Source: Tardiphaga sp052076105 (lineage in GTDB: Bacteria > Pseudomonadota > Alphaproteobacteria > Rhizobiales > Xanthobacteraceae). Taken from it: a stretch of DNA of 64,000 bases. Location of the stretch: contig NZ_CP197245.1 of assembly GCF_052076105.1 (NCBI RefSeq), forward strand, positions 3,162,001 to 3,226,000. The letters are read 5' to 3'. Every line of letters starts with the position of its first letter. Position 1 is the first letter of the stretch. Positions 52,005-60,382 of this stretch are shown here, in pieces. Below the pieces are notes generated by a model. That model made no database searches. It saw only the letters and a program-made list of their open reading frames with translations, and was not told the DNA's origin. Both the position numbers and the translations under genes were made by a program.

Positions 52005-52202
52005 CTAGTCGAGGCGATTTGCGTTTCGGTCGATGGTGCCGTCGGGCCGATAGCCGAAGCGAGCCAATGCGATTGCGGCAAACCGCTTCCCGAAGCGGCG
52101 TTCGAACTCACAGAACATCCAGACGAAAGCCATCGCCAGCGCAAAGACGGTGGTGACAAACAGCAGAGTGAGGTTGGCAATATTATCGAGGGTCATGGTC
52201 AT
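52005..52202 (-). CDS. Small membrane protein
   Basis: A 65-residue protein with one long hydrophobic segment (about 8-32, 'IANLTLLFVTTVFALAMAFVW'), then a basic, Arg-rich cytosolic tail. Two ATGs (52202, 52196) are possible. Role unknown. Confidence 0.55.
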   Translation of the reverse strand: MTMTLDNIANLTLLFVTTVFALAMAFVWMFCEFERRFGKRFAAIALARFGYRPDGTIDRNANRLD

Positions 52203-52311
52203 CGTTTCGATTTTGCAAAACGCGTACCAGACAATCTAACCAGCCATGATGTGGCTCCAGCACAGCTATACTGGAGCCGACGAGGTAATAGGTGGCGTCG
52301 CTAAAGGCCAA

Positions 52312-52695
52312 TCACTCACAAACCTCGACACGACGCAGCCGATATCCAGCCGGTGTCCATACGCGTTTACGCGTTACATAACATCCGCCTTCGTCATCAT
52401 AACCGCCATAAGCGTAAGGGTACCCACCGTAATACGCATAGGGGCCGTAGCCGTAGTAGCCGCCATAAAGGCCGGCGCCGGCAAGACCCAGCCCGAAGCC
52501 GATACCGGCACCGCGCCATCCGAAGCCGCCGCCATGCAAGCCACCACCGTGAAATCCACCGCCATGGAATCCGCCGCCGTGGAAGCCTCCGCCGCCACCG
52601 TGCCCGCCGCCACCGCGCGCCGATGCGGCCGTCGGCGCAACCAGCGCGACTGCGGCGAGGGTCACCAGACCAAACACCAATTTGCGTAACATCAA
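52312..52695 (-). CDS. Secreted Gly/His-rich protein
   Basis: A 127-residue protein with a signal peptide ending Ala-Ser-Ala near residue 26. The mature part has Gly-Gly-Gly-Phe-His repeats (about 30-60), Gly/Tyr-rich stretches (75-105) and a short Cys-containing end. Similar low-complexity envelope proteins are common here. Function unknown. Confidence 0.68.
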   Translation of the reverse strand: MMLRKLVFGLVTLAAVALVAPTAASARGGGGHGGGGGFHGGGFHGGGFHGGGLHGGGFGWRGAGIGFGLGLAGAGLYGGYYGYGPYAYYGGYPYAYGGYDDEGGCYVTRKRVWTPAGYRLRRVEVCE

Positions 52696-52847
52696 CTACA
52701 CTCCGTCACGGGTCATTCCAGCGCCGCCCTTGTGACATAGGTAGCTCTTTCACTCGTGAACCGCCACGGTGTGACGATCAATAGCCGTCACTTGTTCGCG
52801 ACTATCGATTACGGTGTGTTGCTGAACGCCTGTCGCGCAACGTTGCG

Positions 52848-53153
52848 CTAGCACCCCTTGCAGATGCTCTTCACCTTGCGATCGACGGCGCGATCCTGCG
52901 CATCGACCGCTGCATCGCCTGTCGTCGGCTTGCCATCGGGCGACGCCTGTCCGGTCCCGCTCGCGCCTGTCGTTATCCCGGTCGCGGCGCGTCCACTGCC
53001 CGCATTCGCCGTGCCTGCACTATTGGTCCCTGCTGTGCCGCCAGTCGCGCCGCCGCCTGAGCTGCCTGCACTGCCGGATTGGGCGAGTGCCACGGCCGAG
53101 GACAACAGGACGGCAGCCGTTGCAGCCGCGATGAGTTTCGAGGAATGCGCCAT
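52848..53153 (-). CDS. Secreted Gly/Ser/Thr-rich protein
   Basis: A 101-residue protein with a signal peptide cleaved near Ala-Leu-Ala-Gln (residue 25). The mature part is Gly/Ala/Thr-rich and disordered, then a basic C-terminal helix ending 'VKSICKGC', where two Cys could bind metal or form a disulphide. Function unknown. Confidence 0.62.
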   Translation of the reverse strand: MAHSSKLIAAATAAVLLSSAVALAQSGSAGSSGGGATGGTAGTNSAGTANAGSGRAATGITTGASGTGQASPDGKPTTGDAAVDAQDRAVDRKVKSICKGC

Positions 53154-53255
53154 TGGAAATCTCCTTTGGCGTTCAACGAGACCGGCGGAAACGGGTTCCG
53201 CAGCGGGAACGAATTTGGCGCCGGCGGCTTGAATCCCTGAAATGGCCGAGGAGAA

Positions 53256-53573
53256 GTGTGCGTGTCCTGGGACGGGCCGGAGTTAGCAGATGTCATGCGC
53301 AAGCTGATCGACTTCGACGACGAGACCCTCGACAAGCTCATCCAGCTTGGACGCGACCGTATGGCGACGACGCAAGAACTCGCCGATGAGGCCTTTGCCG
53401 ATCTCCTGAAGAAGCACGGCGTGCCGATCGATCTTACGGACGCCTTGCGCAAGAGCGTGAAAGCCGCCGGTTCATCATCCGCATCCAGCCGCAAGACTGC
53501 GATGCGCCCCGCCCCGTCACGTCCAGCAAGGAAGAAGGCCCATGCCAAACGATCCGCAAAAAGATCCATTTGA
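53256..53573 (+). CDS. Hypothetical protein with basic tail
   Basis: A 105-residue protein; start GTG 53256 with GAGGAG upstream (GTG 53262 and ATG 53295 are alternatives). Residues 15-65 are helical and acidic ('MRKLIDFDDETLDKLIQLGR'), and the last 40 are Lys/Arg/Ser-rich and disordered, histone-like. It overlaps the next small gene by 32 bp in another frame. Confidence 0.55.
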   Translation: MCVSWDGPELADVMRKLIDFDDETLDKLIQLGRDRMATTQELADEAFADLLKKHGVPIDLTDALRKSVKAAGSSSASSRKTAMRPAPSRPARKKAHAKRSAKRSI

Positions 53574-53715
53574 GGAAGGCGAGCGTGCCGCCAGCGAGGG
53601 CATTCCTGCCGAGGCCAATCCCTATCAGGACGGCACTGAGGAGCATGCGCTATGGAGCGCCGGCCACGAGCGCGTGGCCGGCAATACAGAAGCCAGCGAG
53701 TCCGAAAGGACGTGA
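53542..53715 (+). CDS. Rmf/CrpP-like small protein
   Basis: A 57-residue protein with GAAGAAGG upstream. The arrangement 'KDPFEEGERAASEG', 'EANPYQDGTEEHALWSAGHE' fits the family that includes ribosome modulation factor and CrpP: a short acidic helix, an Asn-Pro-Tyr turn, then a Trp-containing helix. Rmf dimerises ribosomes in stationary phase; other members have been linked to modification of antibiotics. The assignment to a specific role cannot be made. Confidence 0.55.
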   Translation: MPNDPQKDPFEEGERAASEGIPAEANPYQDGTEEHALWSAGHERVAGNTEASESERT

Positions 53716-53736
53716 CCGCGCGCGGCGCGATCAAAA

Positions 53737-54267
53737 TTAGCCGATCTTCTTGAGACCCTTCGTAAAGCGCGGGCCGTTGGCCGCGTAGAACCGCGCCGCG
53801 CTGCCCATCGCCGTCACCTGCTCCGGCGACAGCGTGCGAATGACGCGCGCCGGCGATCCGATGATCAGCGAATTCTCCGGAAATTCCTTGCCCTCGGTGA
53901 TCACCGAACCGGCGCCCACGATGCTGTTCTTGCCGATCCTGGCGCCGTTCATCACGATCGAGCCCATGCCGATCAGCGCGCCGTCCTCAATCGTGCAGCC
54001 GTGCAGGATGACGTTGTGGCCGACGGTGCAGTTCTTGCCGATGGTCAGGGGAAAACCCTTGTCGGTATGGCACGTGCAGTTGTCCTGCACATTGGAGCCT
54101 TCACCGATCTCGATCCATTCGTTGTCGCCGCGCAGCACCGCGCCGAACCAGACACTCGCCTGCTCCAGCAAACGAATCTTGCCGATCACATCGGCCGTGT
54201 CGGCGATGAAGTAATTTCCGCTGGCCGGAAGATCCGGTCCCTGCCCGTCGAGTTCGTAGATAGCCAT
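53737..54267 (-). CDS. Gamma-class carbonic anhydrase
   Basis: A 176-residue left-handed beta-helix trimer protein. The three zinc histidines are in 'NCTCHTDKGFP', 'CTVGHNVILHGC' (two of them), as in gamma-carbonic anhydrases. The hexapeptide repeats run from about residue 20 to 130. Likely interconverts CO2 and bicarbonate, although several members have no measured activity. ATG at 54267. Confidence 0.88.
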   Translation of the reverse strand: MAIYELDGQGPDLPASGNYFIADTADVIGKIRLLEQASVWFGAVLRGDNEWIEIGEGSNVQDNCTCHTDKGFPLTIGKNCTVGHNVILHGCTIEDGALIGMGSIVMNGARIGKNSIVGAGSVITEGKEFPENSLIIGSPARVIRTLSPEQVTAMGSAARFYAANGPRFTKGLKKIG

Positions 54268-54314
54268 GGTCTCTTGGTCTCCTTTACGGGAGACACTGCC
54301 ATGAATTCTTGCGC

Positions 54315-54644
54315 TTAGGCCAGTACGCCCAGCGCTTTCAGCGTCATCACGATGAAGGTGCCCGACATCAGGCTCCAGACGCCGGCCAGCACCGTCGCGA
54401 TCATCACGAACTGAATGCGATGCTCCTCGGGCGCGCCGTTGCGCAATGTGTTGCGCATGATGATGAAGGGCGCTGTGAAGACGAGCAGCGGCACTGCGGC
54501 GAAGGCTTCAGGGGACGGCCCCTGCTGAAGCAGGCTGAAGCTCGGGGGACGTTTGGCGAAGGCCTGATAGGCGCTTGCAATGGCGCCTGCGAGAGCGAAG
54601 CCAATGCATAGTTCGAGAAATGAATTCAACGCATCGGGGGACAT
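54315..54644 (-). CDS. Small membrane protein
   Basis: A 109-residue protein with three hydrophobic helices (about 8-28, 50-68 and 82-105). The chosen ATG at 54644 begins 'MSPDALNSFLELCIGFAL'; the frame is open to 54932. No family recognised. Located 47 bp upstream of the carbonic anhydrase on the same strand. Confidence 0.65.
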   Translation of the reverse strand: MSPDALNSFLELCIGFALAGAIASAYQAFAKRPPSFSLLQQGPSPEAFAAVPLLVFTAPFIIMRNTLRNGAPEEHRIQFVMIATVLAGVWSLMSGTFIVMTLKALGVLA

Positions 54645-54873
54645 CGAACCGCCTTCGCTACACATGCAAACACCGCCCTGCATCGCAAAATGCGCAGGTC
54701 CACGCCAGCACAACGTTAATAAAGGGTTAACGGCAAAAGCCGGAACCACGTACCGCGCATGGCTCCAGGGTACCTTCCGCGGCGGGATACGCGAGGCCGT
54801 TAACCATCGGCTGGCATATTCGCGGTTGATTCGCCCACCCGTTACACCGTCCCAGTTCCAATTTAGCGTGCGC

Positions 54874-55581
54874 ATGTCTCTGCTGTTTCCGACCCACCCG
54901 ACGACGCGGCCGCGGCGCCGCCACCGCCGCAACCACGTCGTACCGATGCTGATCGGTGCAGCACTTGCAGCCCCTGCTATCGCAGTGGTGGCCTATCTGC
55001 TGTGGCCGACCTGGCAGAGCCAGAAGCCGGGCGATCCCGACCGCATTCCGGTGAGCGTGGGCGCAACGCTGTTCAACGTCCCGACCCATGCCTTTCGCCG
55101 CAAGGTGCAGAAACATTCAGGGCCGCAGGAACGCGTCGACCTGAGCTATGTCTATCCGTCGCTCGAAGCGAGTAACCTGCCGAGGCATGTCAGCGTCGAG
55201 AATTTCGATGAGAACGCGCAGCCGATCGATCGCATCTTCGTCTCGATCTCGGCGCATCACGATGCCACCTCGCCGGACACGCGCTTGCGCACCATCTATC
55301 CGCGTTACATCGATCGCACCGGAGGCAGCGAGGACGGCCTGACCGTCCAGCCGTTCCGCGACAACTCGCCCTACAGCAATGAAGATCTCTATCTCGGCAC
55401 GACGCCGGCACTGGTGGCGCGCTGCACGCGCGACGGCGCCACGCCCGGCATGTGCATGAGCGAACGCCGCATCGGCGGCGCCGATCTCATCTTCCGCTTT
55501 CCACGGAGCTGGCTCGAGCAATGGCGCGACGTGGGCAATGCGATGGATCGGCTGACCACGCAGCTCAGCGGGCTGCGGTAA
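54874..55581 (+). CDS. Membrane-anchored hypothetical protein
   Basis: A 235-residue protein. A basic N-terminus (Arg-rich, about 12-20) precedes one transmembrane helix (about 24-44, 'VPMLIGAALAAPAIAVVAYLLW'), leaving a periplasmic domain of about 190 residues with two Cys near 190-205. No family recognised. It ends at the repeat cluster that contains RNA copy B. Confidence 0.65.
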   Translation: MSLLFPTHPTTRPRRRHRRNHVVPMLIGAALAAPAIAVVAYLLWPTWQSQKPGDPDRIPVSVGATLFNVPTHAFRRKVQKHSGPQERVDLSYVYPSLEASNLPRHVSVENFDENAQPIDRIFVSISAHHDATSPDTRLRTIYPRYIDRTGGSEDGLTVQPFRDNSPYSNEDLYLGTTPALVARCTRDGATPGMCMSERRIGGADLIFRFPRSWLEQWRDVGNAMDRLTTQLSGLR

Positions 55582-55666
55582 GACACGCGTCGTGATTGCG
55601 TTGATCGTGGGATGGGGTGAGCATCTGCGCCCTAGCTACCCTACGAATCTTGCGTAACACTCTCAG

Positions 55667-55752
55667 TCGTCATGGCCGGACTTGTTCCGGCCATCCACGC
55701 CTTCCTTTGTCGCCAAGACGTGGATACGCGGGACAAGCCCGCGCATGACGAC
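55667..55752. repeat. REP-type palindrome, CATGGCCGG family
   Basis: GTCGTCATGGCCGGACTTGT mirrors the far arm through a GTGGATACGCGGGAC segment to CGCGCATGACGAC. It is closely related to 20887-20974 in the opposite orientation and occupies the same place relative to the RNA body, so the two whole cassettes are arranged alike. Confidence 0.75.
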
Positions 55753-55788
55753 TGAGTATGTCGTGACCACGGGCGCCACGCCTCTCCT

Positions 55789-56325
55789 GATTCAACTGTC
55801 AAACAGCCACTGCTGGTCAGACATGCGTCATCACCCCCATTGTTAGCGGCGCGGGGGCGCCGTCGTCTGTTGCATTCCCGCCCCCTGTGAGAGGGCGTGC
55901 GGAACGCCAGGTGCCCGTTGCACCCTTGGGCCTGATGCGATGCGGTCTTCCGCAATCTATAGTGTGCATCAAGACTTTCGGAATCACGAGCAAGTGCCCG
56001 ACGTTCCGCCTGCGGTGTTTTTTCGACTTGCTTGCACTTTGCCTCAGCGAACGATCCGATCACCAAATTAAAGTCCCAAGGCGATGGGAAGGGAGCCTCA
56101 AGCACTTGGGCCGGACGCATTTCGATTTGGTCGTCCGTCACACTGTCCAGGGGTCTTTCCATCACAAGGTCGGCCGTTTCCTTGCCAGTGGCAGTGCTGG
56201 CGCAGATCCGTCCTGCCCGAAGACAGACGTCACCCGTGAACCGCGTAACGCCGCATCTCCGGCGTCCACCGCATCCCACCCCGCGAACGTGACGATCGCG
56301 ATCGCCCCTCTCGGTGGGGCAGGAC
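55789..56325 (-). ncRNA. Candidate structured RNA, copy B (537 nt)
   Basis: The inverted counterpart of copy A, equal in length. Differences that touch stems keep pairing. The 5' stem partner GGGGCAGG becomes GGGGTGGG, giving two G-U pairs with CCTGCCCC. In the bulged stem CCTGATGC becomes CTTGATGC (one U-G pair with GCATCAGG). The 20712-20728 stem loses a C to T in GCACCC (one G-U). Length changes lie in the bulge and in single-stranded parts, and one base is dropped from the loop of the CGCCCT/GGGGCG hairpin. A block of about 100 nt in the middle is nearly unchanged. As with copy A, the open frame here shows mostly non-synonymous differences, so I treat it as RNA, not protein. Confidence 0.65.
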
Positions 56326-56332
56326 ATTGGGG

Positions 56333-56360
56333 AATATAATCATGACGGGGATATTGTCAA
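56333..56360 (-). promoter_or_regulatory. Sigma70-type promoter of RNA candidate, copy B
   Basis: On the minus strand TTGACA (56360-56355), 16 bp, then TATATT (56338-56333), and 7 bp to the first base of the element. The box sequences, spacing and distance equal those of copy A while the spacer has changed. The A+T tract upstream of -35 is also kept. Confidence 0.8.
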
Positions 56361-56400
56361 TGGAGAATAGGAAAAAATGTTTAACCCGAACCTCTCCACT

Positions 56401-56519
56401 GTCGTCCCCGCGCAGGCGGGGACCCATACACGCTGGAGGACTGGTGAGAGCGTTGTCGTTGTGGCTCTGCCGCAATCACGCTGACCGTGGTGATGGGTCC
56501 CCGCCTGCGCGGGGACGAC
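56401..56519. repeat. Palindromic repeat, GTCGTCCCCGC family
   Basis: GTCGTCCCCGCGCAGGCGGG at the left mirrors CCCGCCTGCGCGGGGACGAC at the right, with GACCCAT / ATGGGTC continuing inward. Each arm is itself a small palindrome. This repeat family is widespread in alphaproteobacterial intergenic DNA. It lies just upstream of copy B's promoter. Confidence 0.85.
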
Positions 56520-56546
56520 GCGGAGAGGTCAGCGCGTTCATACACT

Positions 56547-56700
56547 CGTCATTCCGGGGCGCGGGCGCGCCTTCGCGCACGCGAACCCCAGCCACTCCAA
56601 TTGGAGTGGCGGGGAATCTCGACATGTTCAGCGCAAAACACTCCGGGATTCCGGGTTCGCACTGTAGCGGCTTCGCCGCCTTCGTGCGCCCCGGAATGAC
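56547..56700. repeat. Palindromic repeat, CCGGAATGAC family
   Basis: CGTCATTCCGGGGCG at the left mirrors CGCCCCGGAATGAC at the right; between them GCGAACCC and GGATTCCGGGTTCGC, plus a GCGGCTTCGCCGC hairpin. It is the third copy of this family in the window. It follows the GTCGTCCCCGC repeat, so this gap is a stack of repeat families. Confidence 0.82.
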
Positions 56701-56800
56701 AGTCGGGAGGTCAGCGCCCAGGAATGACGAGCTTGGATCGGGATTCCCCGCCACTCCATGTGGAGCCGCGTGGAGCTGACCTTCGCGATGGCCATCGCCG

Positions 56801-57406
56801 CTACGGCACATCCTTCGCCGGCAGGACGGGCACGGGCAGCGGGGCGAATGTGATGGACTGGGAGTCGCCGCGCATGAAAGCGGGGTCCAGCAGACCACCG
56901 CCGGATGGATCGCCGCCGGGCTCGCCGCTGGCGAACAACGCGCCTTGCGGACCGCCAGGGGGCATCTCGCCGTCGCCGGATCCGAATTGCGCAGCGCGCC
57001 CGCCCTGCGGATGACCCGCGGCAATCTCGGTGCGCGCACGCTCGGCCTTGCGCGCCAGCGCGGTGGAGTAAGGCCGCCGATAGGCCCGTGGCGCCCCGCT
57101 CGGCAGATTGTCGTCGTCGAGGGCCTCGACCCACATGTGGATGGCGCCGGGCTCGCCCTGCGCGATGTTGGGCTCGACGCTGCGCACCCACAACAATTGG
57201 AAGTTTGGCGGCAGCGGATCGTCCGCCGACCAGCCGAGCAGGCCCTGGGTGCGGAAGAACACCAGCACGTAAAACCCGGAGGTCACCACCACCGCACCGA
57301 CCTTCACCAGCCACGGCAGCCGCGCCCGCACCACCGCCAGCAACAGCAACAGGCCGAGCAGCGCGTAGCCGAGTGACAGACCGAGAATGCTGGCTTGCAG
57401 GCTCAT
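56801..57406 (-). CDS. Membrane protein of an ExbB-like operon
   Basis: A 201-residue protein with two N-terminal helices (about 5-27 and 33-55), then a soluble part of about 145 residues rich in Gly, Pro and Asp. It follows the preceding gene by 4 bp and is the third gene of the operon. No family is recognised. Its place suggests a structural partner of the proton-channel-like complex. Confidence 0.68.
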   Translation of the reverse strand: MSLQASILGLSLGYALLGLLLLLAVVRARLPWLVKVGAVVVTSGFYVLVFFRTQGLLGWSADDPLPPNFQLLWVRSVEPNIAQGEPGAIHMWVEALDDDNLPSGAPRAYRRPYSTALARKAERARTEIAAGHPQGGRAAQFGSGDGEMPPGGPQGALFASGEPGGDPSGGGLLDPAFMRGDSQSITFAPLPVPVLPAKDVP

Positions 57407-57410
57407 CGCT

Positions 57411-58049
57411 TCATCCGGCCTTGCGCTCCCTGTACCGCTTGTTCAGCATCCGCACGAGCGATGTCTGGTCGTGATTGACCTCGGTCACATTGCCGGCCTT
57501 GTCCATGATGAAGCGCACCGCGGTGGTCTCGGCACCGCCATGATCGACATTGACGGTGTCGTAGTGCACCACCTGGACTTTCGGATTCAGCTTCTCGACC
57601 TTGACCGTCACTGGCACAGGCTGTCCGGTCAGCGCCGCGAAATGGTAGATGTTGACGATGTACTCGCCGGCCACGATGCCGCGCACGCTGACGATCTCCT
57701 GCCGGATCGGCGAGAGCACCTTCTGGCCGTTGACCATGATGAAATCGTTGAGCCCGCCGCGATCATCGCGGTCGAGTACCATGAAGCCGGTCTCACGCCG
57801 CCGGTACCACACAATGTTGCCGATCGGGTCCTGCACGAACATGTCGATGTCGTCCGGGTGCTTGTCGGGCCAGCTCACCGTGATCAAAAACTCCAGCTTG
57901 GGATCGACCTTGCCTTCATCGTCCTTGGTCTTGATCGCCAGCAGCGCGATGAAGAACAGAAACGCGATCACCTGCAGCGCCTTGAACAGCATGACGCCAA
58001 GCGGATCGAACGGCGCTTCCTTGTCGGCGAATTCGAACTCGTCGATCAC
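57411..58049 (-). CDS. Periplasmic-domain protein with one N-terminal helix
   Basis: A 212-residue protein. After a short acidic cytosolic segment ('IDEFEFADKEAPFDPLG') comes one transmembrane helix (about 20-42), then a periplasmic domain of beta strands ('LEFLITVSWPDKHPDDIDMF' to 'VNIYHFAALTGQPVPVTVKV'). The layout matches ExbD, TolR and MotB, which pair with ExbB/TolQ/MotA proteins. The acidic residue in ExbD that carries protons is inside the helix; here the nearest Asp is just before it. The start overlaps the MotA/TolQ-like gene by 4 bp, and the next gene starts 4 bp after. Confidence 0.7.
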   Translation of the reverse strand: MIDEFEFADKEAPFDPLGVMLFKALQVIAFLFFIALLAIKTKDDEGKVDPKLEFLITVSWPDKHPDDIDMFVQDPIGNIVWYRRRETGFMVLDRDDRGGLNDFIMVNGQKVLSPIRQEIVSVRGIVAGEYIVNIYHFAALTGQPVPVTVKVEKLNPKVQVVHYDTVNVDHGGAETTAVRFIMDKAGNVTEVNHDQTSLVRMLNKRYRERKAG

Positions 58050-58810
58050 CTCGCATGCTCCGCTTCACGTTCGAGCAGCGACACGGCGTGGACGTCGATG
58101 ACACCGACGGCAAAGGCGAACAGTTTGGCCGTTGCGTCCTCCAGCATGTAATACTGGATGCGGATCAGGATCGAACCGATCAGCCCCGCCAGCGTGGTGT
58201 ACATCGCCACCGCCATGCCCTCGCTCATCAGGTTCATGGAGGCCTTGATGGCGCCCTGATTGCCGGTGTCGAGGCCGGCGATCGGCGCCAGCATCATGAT
58301 GAAGCCAACGATCGTGCCGATCAGGCCGAGTTTCATCAGCGTATCTCCGGCAAAGCCGCCGAAGCCGTTGGAGCCGCGCAGATTGCCGGCGAGACGACGC
58401 AGCAACAGCGTCTGGTCGAGCCGTCGCTCGCTTTGCAGCGCGGACTTCACGGCGAGGTCGCGGATATGCGACGCCATCAGGCCTTTCGGCAATGCGCCCA
58501 CACCATCGATCGCCACACCGTCGCCGGCCACGACGATGCGTTGACCGCCCTGCGCAAACAGTTGCGCTGCCCCCCGCGCCGCATCGGCTTCGCGCGACAC
58601 CGCGATCAGGCGCCACAGGCAATGCAGCGACGCGCCGAAATAGAGCAGCACGATCACCGACGAGATATAGGTGCGATCGACGGCAAGCATCTGCCGGACC
58701 AGACCATAGTGCCAGAGCAGAACCGCGGCGAACAGGCAGAGCCCGGTAAAGATCAACCAGTGCAGCAGCGGCGCGCGATCTGCCGGATCGAGATGATGCC
58801 GGCTCACCAC
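58046..58810 (-). CDS. MotA/TolQ/ExbB proton-channel-family protein
   Basis: A 254-residue inner-membrane protein. Tandem GTGs (58810, 58807) follow AGGAGG. The first two helices span about 18-68. After a long cytosolic loop, the family core 'LGLIGTIVGFIMMLAPIAGL' and 'AVAMYTTLAGLIGSILIRIQYYML' forms helices 3 and 4, with the Thr/Ser pattern used for ion passage in ExbB and TolQ. It should form the stator of a proton-driven complex with the proteins encoded by the next two genes. The divergent histidine kinase gene begins 190 bp away. Confidence 0.85.
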   Translation of the reverse strand: MVSRHHLDPADRAPLLHWLIFTGLCLFAAVLLWHYGLVRQMLAVDRTYISSVIVLLYFGASLHCLWRLIAVSREADAARGAAQLFAQGGQRIVVAGDGVAIDGVGALPKGLMASHIRDLAVKSALQSERRLDQTLLLRRLAGNLRGSNGFGGFAGDTLMKLGLIGTIVGFIMMLAPIAGLDTGNQGAIKASMNLMSEGMAVAMYTTLAGLIGSILIRIQYYMLEDATAKLFAFAVGVIDVHAVSLLEREAEHAR

Positions 58811-59002
58811 ATGTCCCTCCTGCTGGTTGTTTCGCTGATCACGATCGGCGGTTGGCTTCAATCTGCCGTCTGTACGACTGAGCCTCCAAGGGCATTGCAC
58901 CCGTCACACGCCGGGCAAATTGCCCAAACGACGCAGGGACCGCTTGCCAGACCGCGGCGCGTGTCGCTTTAATATCAACGTCCGACCGCGGGGAATGTGA
59001 TC

Positions 59003-60382
59003 ATGCGCCTGCTGATACATCTCGTCCTTCGTCTCGTCGCTGTGGTGCTGCTCTGTCTGGCCTGTACGGTCGGATGGATTCTGGTCGATGCGCACCGCAC
59101 CATCGAGGCCGACACTGCCGCCTCCGCCGACCGCGTCGCGGCAACCCTGCAGAACCTGTATTGGCGCGAATTGCTGTGGCGCGATGGCACTTACCGCGAT
59201 GCACTGCTGCCGCTGCCGGACTGGAAATCCATGGCCACCATGAAGGTGATCGCGCCAGGCGTGTGCATCGACTTCCGGCTCGGCAGCGCACCGCCCTTCG
59301 ATCTGTGCAGCCAGACCGAAGACATCGGCAGCCCGGCGCCGTCATGGTTCGTCCGTCTCTACGGCGCGCTGTTCGGGCCGCATGCCACGGTGACGCGGCC
59401 GCTTACCGTGCGACAGCGCGATGCCGGCACCGTGCAAGCCCGTGTCGAACCCGTCGCCGCCGTGCGTCAGGCTTGGCGGCAGGTGACCGTGATGGTCAGC
59501 GTCGCCGCGGCGATGGCGCTGGGCATCAGCCTGCTCGCGATCCTCCTGATCGGCCATGCGCTAATGCCGGCCCGAAGCATCGTACATGGCTTGCGCCGTC
59601 TCGAGCATGGCGACCATCGCCATCGCCTGCCCGCTTTCGGCGCCACCGAATTCAGCCATATCGCCCGCGCCGTCAACGATCTCGCCGGCCGTCTTGCAGC
59701 CACCACCGCAGAACGCGTCGCACTGACCAAGCGACTGTTTCAGGTCCAGGAAGAAGAACGCCGCGCACTGGCGCGCGATCTGCACGACGAGTTCGGCCAG
59801 TGCCTCACCGCCACCGCGGCGCTCGCCGCAGCCATCGAGACCGGCGCCGCGCCGTCCCGTCCTGATCTCGCCGACGATGCCCGCGCCATCGCCCGCATCA
59901 CCGGCCAGATGATGACGACACTGCGCAGCGCGCTGGCGCGGCTGCGCTCGCAGGATCTCGAGGAACTGGGATTGCAGGCCAGCCTCGTGCAACTGGTGGC
60001 GCAGTGGAATGCGAGCACGACGCGGCGCGCGGTGTTTCATCTCGACGTGACCGGCGATCTCACCGCCGTCCCCGCAGAAGCCGCCGTCAACATCTACCGC
60101 ATCGCGCAGGAATGCCTGACCAACGCCGCACGTCACGGCCGGCCGCAGCACGTCCATCTCCGCATCAACCATGGGGAAGAGGTCCGCGACGCCGTCGCCG
60201 TCAGCGTCGAGGATGACGGCGGCGGCGACGCAACGCAGGCCCACACCGCCTCCGGCCACGGCATACTCGGCATCCGCGAACGCATCGCCGCGCTCGGTGG
60301 CAGCCTGTCGATCGCTCCGGCGGCACACGGTATCCGCGTGGCCGCGGTGATTCCGCTGCAGCCGCGACAGGCGGCGGCATGA
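59003..60382 (+). CDS. Sensor histidine kinase (NarX/HisKA_3 type)
   Basis: A 459-residue membrane sensor. Helix 1 is about 5-28, a periplasmic domain of about 135 residues follows, helix 2 is about 170-190, then HAMP to about 245. HisKA_3 carries the phosphorylated His in 'RRALARDLHDEFGQCLTA', and the HATPase domain has an N box ('QECLTNAARHG') and a G box ('SGHGILGIRERIAALGG'). I chose the ATG at 59003 (GGGGA upstream; a GTG at 58997 is possible). Its stop overlaps the regulator start by 4 bp. Being divergent from the ExbB-like operon, it may control it. Confidence 0.9.
   Translation: MRLLIHLVLRLVAVVLLCLACTVGWILVDAHRTIEADTAASADRVAATLQNLYWRELLWRDGTYRDALLPLPDWKSMATMKVIAPGVCIDFRLGSAPPFDLCSQTEDIGSPAPSWFVRLYGALFGPHATVTRPLTVRQRDAGTVQARVEPVAAVRQAWRQVTVMVSVAAAMALGISLLAILLIGHALMPARSIVHGLRRLEHGDHRHRLPAFGATEFSHIARAVNDLAGRLAATTAERVALTKRLFQVQEEERRALARDLHDEFGQCLTATAALAAAIETGAAPSRPDLADDARAIARITGQMMTTLRSALARLRSQDLEELGLQASLVQLVAQWNASTTRRAVFHLDVTGDLTAVPAEAAVNIYRIAQECLTNAARHGRPQHVHLRINHGEEVRDAVAVSVEDDGGGDATQAHTASGHGILGIRERIAALGGSLSIAPAAHGIRVAAVIPLQPRQAAA

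Noticed and set aside
55641..56327. A 228-codon minus-strand frame across RNA copy B
   Set aside because: It runs from the RNA body through the REP palindrome, and differences from copy A are mostly amino-acid-changing. I treat it as a by-product of the RNA element.
56401..56519. Possible CRISPR repeat pair (GTCGTCCCCGC twice)
   Set aside because: The two copies are inverted, not direct, and there are only two. It is a long palindromic extragenic repeat, not a CRISPR array.
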